Source: a virus. Taken from it: a stretch of 23,701 bases of DNA. This document shows positions 19,047-23,701 of this stretch, one piece after another (position 1 is the stretch's first letter; each line of letters opens with the position of its first letter). The position numbers and the translations under genes were made by a program. Where the stretch lies: the IMG/VR virus record IMGVR_UViG_3300032213_000498, positions 1 to 23,701 of that record; one strand, 5' to 3'. Below the pieces are notes generated by a model, which saw only the letters and a list, made by a program, of their open reading frames with translations, did not search any database and was not told the DNA's origin.

Positions 19047-19949
19047 TTACCTAGTGTAGTGCGGACGTATTGGATACTTGCCTGTTAATTTAGAATTTTC
19101 TTCTTTAAGTCTTTGTTGGTACAGGGCATAAATATATTTAGAGGCTGACTGACCAGCATTAGAAGGAATCTTAGTGTCTGCATTGTCGGACTCAGCAGAT
19201 GTAAGGTTAATCTTTCCTGCGTCAAGGAATGATAGTAGACGATAAGCAGCACCCAGAGTAATAACATCTCTACAAGTCTCTGGCAAACCAGTTACATCAG
19301 AAAATTCTTCGTTGCTTGAATCAAGAGTATTTGGGGTTGAACGATACCATACTTGGACTGTTCTACCAGGAGTTATGTAATCAAAGATTACAATTGCTGA
19401 TGTTGAGTTAAAGGATGAGGAGTTTGCCATTCCATCCAGTCTCCACTTGTCAACCATCTTCCACTCTTTAGATGGGCCAACTGTTTCCCAAGATATCTGA
19501 ATTATATCTTCGCAGTCATCAGGTAGAGCGTAACTGTTCTGGGCTGAGTTAAATGTGAATGTGTATGAGGCTACCGTCCATAAAGTTGGGTATACGCTGT
19601 TAATTGTATCGTTGATTGCTTTTCTAATATTAACTCTAGGAAATGTTGGGGATAATGTTACCTGTGCATATTGTGCGTGAGGGGCTGGAGATGTATTGCT
19701 ATAACCACGACCAAAGCCTGGGATAGCAGTTAGGGTGCTTGATGACTTATCAAAAGAGTCAATCCAAATAAGTTCATCATCTATTTCAATAATGCCTTTA
19801 GCAAGATTGGATGATGAACCTATCTGAATGGATGAATCAGTTGTTGTCAACCCACTTGAATTAGCAAGATAAGTAATGCGGTCTTGACGCATAGTGTAAC
19901 CAGTCAGGTTAGATTTAACTTCGTCAATCATATCTTTAAGCGTTGCCAT
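19047..19949 (-). CDS. Virion structural protein, 300 aa
   Basis: The chain opens with MATLKDMIDEVKSNLTGYTM. It has a region with GIIEIDDELIWIDSFD and GFGRGYSNTSPAPHA that recurs in actinophage virion proteins of unassigned place. It then has FPRVNIRKAINDTINSVYPTLW, a helical part, and a beta-rich section with YALPDDCEDIIQISW. It is probably a connector, neck or baseplate-type component. No enzyme motif is visible. GAGGAG lies four bases before the ATG, and the 5' end overlaps the previous gene by 14 bp. Confidence 0.72.
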   Translation of the reverse strand: MATLKDMIDEVKSNLTGYTMRQDRITYLANSSGLTTTDSSIQIGSSSNLAKGIIEIDDELIWIDSFDKSSSTLTAIPGFGRGYSNTSPAPHAQYAQVTLSPTFPRVNIRKAINDTINSVYPTLWTVASYTFTFNSAQNSYALPDDCEDIIQISWETVGPSKEWKMVDKWRLDGMANSSSFNSTSAIVIFDYITPGRTVQVWYRSTPNTLDSSNEEFSDVTGLPETCRDVITLGAAYRLLSFLDAGKINLTSAESDNADTKIPSNAGQSASKYIYALYQQRLKEENSKLTGKYPIRPHYTR

Positions 19950-20205
19950 TATTCTCCTCTAGTGTTGATTGTATTTCCATTGGATAAATAGGTGAAATAA
20001 ATGTGTCACTGACTTCATCGTAGTAATCGCCAATGGCTGCGTATTTGCCTCTTATGCGCCCGTTGTAAGAAGTACGGACACAGGGTTGTCCTCTGAAATT
20101 GCCATACCACTTTTCAGGAGATACTCCCTCAATAAGTTCTGTTTCGTCAATTCCAACGATAACTTCAATAACTGTGTTGTCCCTTAAAAATGCGTAATGT
20201 GCCAT
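19936..20205 (-). CDS. Small virion-associated protein, 89 aa
   Basis: The protein starts MAHYAFLRDNTVIEVIVGID, followed by EKWYGNFRGQPCVRTSYN and YAAIGDYYDEVSDTFISP. This is a widely distributed phage protein type, found in cyanophages, pelagiphages and actinophages next to structural genes. Its job is not established; a tail or fibre accessory role is the usual guess. The start shares one base with the stop of the glycine-rich gene (TAATG), and no good ribosome site is present, so coupling is likely. Confidence 0.78.
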   Translation of the reverse strand: MAHYAFLRDNTVIEVIVGIDETELIEGVSPEKWYGNFRGQPCVRTSYNGRIRGKYAAIGDYYDEVSDTFISPIYPMEIQSTLEENNGNA

Positions 20206-21125
20206 TATGCGAAACTCACATTTCCTGTGCCTGCTGTAATTGTTGTTACTTTAAATCCGCCGCTTGGTGCTGATGTAGAAGCAGTTAATCCGCTACCAAT
20301 AGTAATTGTTACAGTATCTGAGTATTTAAAAATAATTACTCCAGAGCCACCTGCTCCGCCTGATTTAACTTGGTTAAGGTTACCACCACCGCCGCCGCCA
20401 GTATTTGCAGTACCAGCAGTGCCATCAGTGCCACCGCCCCATATATTGCTTGAAGTACAAGTTGTTCCACCACCGCCACCACGCTTAACTGCACTTCCTG
20501 TTATAGAGGACTCAATGCCAATACCGCCACCGCCACGACAAGCACTAACAGAATGGTCATTGCCAGCACCCCCAGCACCACCACCGCCACCACCAGTACG
20601 ATAATTTACAAGGTCAGTACCACCTGTACCGCCCGCTAAACCTTGTGTAAGGGTGCCACTTCCTCCTGCATAACCAGTTGGACCTTGAACACCACCGCCG
20701 CCACCAGAACCACCAGAAGCACCAGATTGTCCATTAGTACCTCCTCTGCCTCCGCCAAGTGAAGTAACGCTAGTGCTTGAACCTATTACAGTAAAACTAG
20801 AATTTGAACCTTGATTTTCAGCAGCACCACCTGCACCGATTGTAACTGTGATATTTACATTTAAAGGAATTGTTAATGCAGATTCAGCAGATGAATTTGC
20901 TCCTGAATTTTCTCCTTGAACATTTGACCTATAACCACCAGCGCCGCCACCACCGCCAGCACCATTTGGACCGTTTGAACTACCACCACCACCACCGCCA
21001 CCAATAACTAAATAATTTAGAGAAAGTAATTGGTTTCTTGATGGGATTGTAAGTATTCCTTCTCTGTTACCAAACCAATCAGAAACCTGACTAGATGAAA
21101 CTACTCGGCGTAATGGATTAGTCAT
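20205..21125 (-). CDS. Glycine-rich tail protein, putative adhesin, 306 aa
   Basis: Residues 1-40 form an attachment region (VSDWFGNREGILTIPSRNQ). From about 42 to 265 there are many runs of five to seven glycines (VIGGGGGGGSS, GAGGGGGAGGYR, RTGGGGGGAGGAG, VKRGGGGGTT, TGGGGGGNLN) split by short beta stretches. A 40-residue C-terminus closes the chain. Poly-glycine layers like these occur in tail-tip adhesins that bind host surface proteins or glycans; the similarity is in composition, not proven fold. Long complementary CCACCGCC runs on the + strand give false proline-rich frames. TAATG coupling sets the start. Confidence 0.8.
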   Translation of the reverse strand: MTNPLRRVVSSSQVSDWFGNREGILTIPSRNQLLSLNYLVIGGGGGGGSSNGPNGAGGGGGAGGYRSNVQGENSGANSSAESALTIPLNVNITVTIGAGGAAENQGSNSSFTVIGSSTSVTSLGGGRGGTNGQSGASGGSGGGGGVQGPTGYAGGSGTLTQGLAGGTGGTDLVNYRTGGGGGGAGGAGNDHSVSACRGGGGIGIESSITGSAVKRGGGGGTTCTSSNIWGGGTDGTAGTANTGGGGGGNLNQVKSGGAGGSGVIIFKYSDTVTITIGSGLTASTSAPSGGFKVTTITAGTGNVSFA

Positions 21126-21493
21126 TAAGCAATCCGATTTACATAACCTGAAACAGTTATTACATTTGTTGTGCCAGCATACGCAGCAATTGTGTTAGCA
21201 GCCGAGCCTGTGCCTGTAAGAATTAGACCAGGAATAACTAAAGTAAGACCTGATGTTGCAGGTATTCCTATTTTAATTTCATTATCAACTGCTGTTACAC
21301 CACCCCATTGAATTGTCAATGTGACTGTACCTGAAGATGAATTGTAAGCATAAAGCCAAACCTCATCTTCAGTTGTAGATGATGTACCTGTAGCGTGGAT
21401 AGTTGTGCCAGCACTACCTGATGTTGTGGCAGCAACTTTGATTGCTTTACCCTGTGTGCTACCTGAGAGAAGTTCTTTGCTATATGTTGCCAT
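21125..21493 (-). CDS. Beta-rich virion protein, 122 aa
   Basis: The protein begins MATYSKELLSGSTQGKAIKV and is threonine- and serine-rich with alternating hydrophobic residues (VWLYAYNSSSGTVTLTIQWGG, LTLVIPGLILTGTGSAANTIAAY). This suits a single immunoglobulin-like or jelly-roll domain. No family is recognised. Such proteins decorate capsids or tail fibres. It begins in a TAATG overlap with AGGTG upstream and ends in a TAATG overlap, so it is part of the coupled tail series. Confidence 0.72.
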   Translation of the reverse strand: MATYSKELLSGSTQGKAIKVAATTSGSAGTTIHATGTSSTTEDEVWLYAYNSSSGTVTLTIQWGGVTAVDNEIKIGIPATSGLTLVIPGLILTGTGSAANTIAAYAGTTNVITVSGYVNRIA

Positions 21494-21705
21494 TATTCAC
21501 CTAACTTGTTTAGTTCATCTTGGTGTAAATTAATTGCTGCTTCAAGAGTGGTTAAGGCATTATCTGCTGCTGCAACTGCTTCTTCATTATCTTTAGCCAA
21601 CTTCTTGTTTAAGTCGTGCTGATATGCTTCAGAAGCAAACTGAGCAATACGTTGCTCCAGAATAGCCTTCTTTTGTTCTGTTGTTAGTAGTGATGAGTAG
21701 TCCAT
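21493..21705 (-). CDS. Small coiled-coil protein, 70 aa
   Basis: The protein starts MDYSSLLTTEQKKAILEQRI and is helical throughout with heptads (AIAQFASEAYQHDL type, then AVAAADNALTTLEAAINLHQDEL). No enzyme motif is seen. It has AAGGAG five bases before ATG 21705. It sits just behind the long fibre gene, where many phages encode a fibre assembly helper, so this is a reasonable but unproven role. Confidence 0.7.
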   Translation of the reverse strand: MDYSSLLTTEQKKAILEQRIAQFASEAYQHDLNKKLAKDNEEAVAAADNALTTLEAAINLHQDELNKLGE

Positions 21706-21717
21706 TTGTTTCTCCTT

Positions 21718-23701
21718 TTATCCGTATATTTGTCCTGCGAGAACGAGTTGGTCGCCATCGCCTTTTGTGAAGTTACCTACGTTATCTATTGTTGAAAGCG
21801 TAGTTCCTGCACCAGATTGCCATTGTTGTAAGTCAGCAGTTTGTGAACCATTGCCACGAATAATTACACCAATTCCCGCTGAGTATCCTGTTCCAACTAA
21901 TAATGATGCGTTTAAAAAATAAGCAGTGGTGCCAGTATTTCTAATTGTAGTGTTTCCAATGCCTTCACGTATATCAAAACTTCCACTTGAGAAACTGGCT
22001 CCTCCGTCTGCATTAATCTTAGACAACACGCTTCCAGCACTATTCTGCCACTCCTGAAGATTTGCAGTTTGTGAGGCTGCGCCACGAATAACTGTACCGA
22101 CAGTTGTAGCACCATTTACAACTACTCCTAATTGGGATGCTACTGACCCACTGCCAAGAGTTGATGAAGTAGAGTTAATAGCGGTAAAACCACTATTAAA
22201 AACTTTAAATCTTGTATTCCAAGCACCAGATTGATACTGATAAACAGTGAAACCGCCTTCACCGCCGTTTTCACTGCTAAATACAAACTCTGCTCCACCT
22301 CTTTGAACTGCAAATGTACTACTGTTTCCAAAAACTTGAAAATATGCACCAGCACCTGTGCCGCTTGAATTTAACATACCATATGCTAGACGTGAAGTGT
22401 TAGTTGGATTAAAAATTGTACTAGCATTTGAGTTTATTCCTAGAAGTACAGTCCCCGCACTATCTTGCCATTCCTGCAAGTTGGCAGTTTGGGATGCTGT
22501 ACCCTTAACGACTAATCCTTTATACGAAGCATTTCTGGTATTAAGGGTGAGTGTGTTGCTACCAAAAATTAAATATGGCGCAGTGTCGCTGGCATCATAG
22601 ATTGAATTTGTGGCTAAAAAGTTTGGTCGTATTCCACCAGTAGAATCTATTCTAGCAAGCACAGTTCCAGCAGAGTTCTGCCATTCCTGAAGGTTAGCGG
22701 TTTGTGAGGCAGTACCTTTTACTACTAATCCAATTCCTGATGCGGAGCCATTTTGAACAAGAACTGTTCCAGTACCTTGTTGACCAATTATTAAATTCCC
22801 GTTAAATCCAGATTCTCTTGTTATTGCTGCTTGTGCATAATTTGCTCCTGCAACGGTTGTAAAATTATATAATGCGGCTCCATCTGCTGCTCTGTTATAT
22901 CCCGTCCAGATAGTTGTTGATGATGAATATATATTTCCACTGGCATCAACTCTAGCCAACACAGTACCACTACTATTCTGCCACTCCTGTAGGTTGGCAG
23001 ATTGTGATGCTCGGCCCTTTACGTACAATGGGATTGCACCAGCATTTGCACCATATACAGTCATTGATGCGGCAGCGGTTGTGTTTCTGTTTAAATCAAT
23101 ATAGTTATGTGATACAGTAAATGACGCATCTCCGCCACCAGCACGTTGAACTTCAAATATATTTGTTGAAGTTTGACCAGTTGCGCCTAGTACAATTAAC
23201 CCTACGGTTGATGAGTTAGTAGAAGTAATCGATTGAGAAGCGGTAAAAGTATTGGCAGTAGCAAGATAAGGGACGCCAGTAATTGCTGAACCTGCTGGAA
23301 TTGTTACTGTGCCAGTAAATGTTGGAGAAGCAATAGGTGCTTTAGTAGCAATAGAGTTAGTTACAGTAGTTGCAAAACTAGCATCATCGCCAAGGGCGGC
23401 AGCAAGTTCATTGAGAGTATCAAGGGTAGCAGGAGCAGCATCAACAAGATTAGATACAGCAGTACCAACAAATGCAGTAGTAGCAATTTGAGTAGTATTA
23501 GTTCCAGCAGTAGCAGTTGGTGCTGTTGGTGTACCAGTTAAAGCAGGAGATGCTAGAGGTGCTTTAAGTGCTACATTGGAAATAGTCTCATATGTAGATG
23601 CGGCAGTAGCAGAAGCAAGTTTGGCAGATAAGTCAGATACAAGTCCAGTAACTTGTGACTGAGCAATAGTAATACCAGTTTGGTCTATACCAAGTGTAGC
23701 A
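21718..23701 (-). CDS. Long tail fibre protein (N-terminus beyond window)
   Basis: The frame is open from its stop at 21718 to the window end, about 660 residues, with no stop at the edge; ATG 23064 is internal. The N-terminal part carries the classical fibre units APLASPALTGTPTAPT with TNTTQIATTAFVG, LNELAAALGDDASFATTV and APIASPTFTGTVTIP. The part after residue 210 has five copies of a repeat of the type KGTASQTANLQEWQNSAGTV, each ending in a D/N-x-x-G turn, separated by variable beta segments. Together they suggest a trimeric beta-structured fibre for host binding. There is no visible C-terminal peptidase. The DNA of the repeats is similar enough for recombination. Confidence 0.85.
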   Translation of the reverse strand, partial: ATLGIDQTGITIAQSQVTGLVSDLSAKLASATAASTYETISNVALKAPLASPALTGTPTAPTATAGTNTTQIATTAFVGTAVSNLVDAAPATLDTLNELAAALGDDASFATTVTNSIATKAPIASPTFTGTVTIPAGSAITGVPYLATANTFTASQSITSTNSSTVGLIVLGATGQTSTNIFEVQRAGGGDASFTVSHNYIDLNRNTTAAASMTVYGANAGAIPLYVKGRASQSANLQEWQNSSGTVLARVDASGNIYSSSTTIWTGYNRAADGAALYNFTTVAGANYAQAAITRESGFNGNLIIGQQGTGTVLVQNGSASGIGLVVKGTASQTANLQEWQNSAGTVLARIDSTGGIRPNFLATNSIYDASDTAPYLIFGSNTLTLNTRNASYKGLVVKGTASQTANLQEWQDSAGTVLLGINSNASTIFNPTNTSRLAYGMLNSSGTGAGAYFQVFGNSSTFAVQRGGAEFVFSSENGGEGGFTVYQYQSGAWNTRFKVFNSGFTAINSTSSTLGSGSVASQLGVVVNGATTVGTVIRGAASQTANLQEWQNSAGSVLSKINADGGASFSSGSFDIREGIGNTTIRNTGTTAYFLNASLLVGTGYSAGIGVIIRGNGSQTADLQQWQSGAGTTLSTIDNVGNFTKGDGDQLVLAGQIYG

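Noticed and set aside
20197-20604. Rightward proline-rich frame
   Set aside because: It is the complement of the glycine codon runs of the adhesin gene.

Overview
This window looks like part of an AT-rich tailed bacteriophage (Caudoviricetes) genome, or a metagenomic contig of one. The host was probably an actinobacterium. A WhiB-type iron-sulfur regulator, a family confined to Actinobacteria and their phages, lies at 5529-5882. The divergent sigma factor, the DUF1599/Nmad1 protein, the HNH, CHC2/TOPRIM, DnaB-like and Cas4-like set and the M15 endolysin with holin are all typical of actinophages. The low GC content suggests a low-GC actinobacterium such as the freshwater Nanopelagicales; this is inference. 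No terminase, portal, capsid or integrase gene is in the window.

Layout. (1) 1-802 has no convincing gene. It holds small hairpins at 41-266, a degenerate TGAA tetranucleotide tract at about 383-520 and a possible operator with a 17-bp palindrome at 609-663. (2) 803-6879 is a rightward block of small accessory and regulatory genes. It includes an amidoligase/class II glutamine amidotransferase pair, a WhiB-like regulator, a secreted lytic transglycosylase-like protein, a zinc-ribbon protein and a putative PD-(D/E)XK nuclease. Six copies of an almost invariant palindrome CACTATAT-W-ATATAGTG occur between 647 and 4688, four of them just upstream of a ribosome binding site. (3) 12687-6885 is a leftward replication block: Cas4-like exonuclease split in two, zinc-ribbon protein, DnaB-like ATPase, PD-(D/E)XK nuclease, CHC2 primase, TOPRIM primase, zinc-finger protein, DUF1599, HNH endonuclease, metallophosphoesterase and sigma factor. 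(4) 12682-13101 is a control region with a leaderless-type leftward promoter, an AT-rich repeat, one small rightward membrane-protein gene and a probable bidirectional terminator. (5) 23701-13102 is a leftward tail and lysis block: repeat-rich tail fibre (cut by the window end), glycine-rich putative adhesin, several virion proteins, a seven-repeat beta-propeller, a large tail protein, a small membrane protein, a methyltransferase, an M15 endolysin and a holin.

How it works together. Genes are packed with 1-nt (TAATG) or 4-nt (ATGA) stop/start overlaps, which implies translational coupling. The replication block supplies priming, unwinding and end processing. The phage WhiB and sigma factor could redirect host RNA polymerase. 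The amidoligase pair could form amide bonds on a cell-surface or small-molecule target. The strongest leads are the six-copy palindrome regulon-like system, the zinc-ribbon amidoligase/amidotransferase cassette, two promoters with identical TATACT-N7-ATG (leaderless) geometry, and a tRNA-like mini-helix next to one palindrome.
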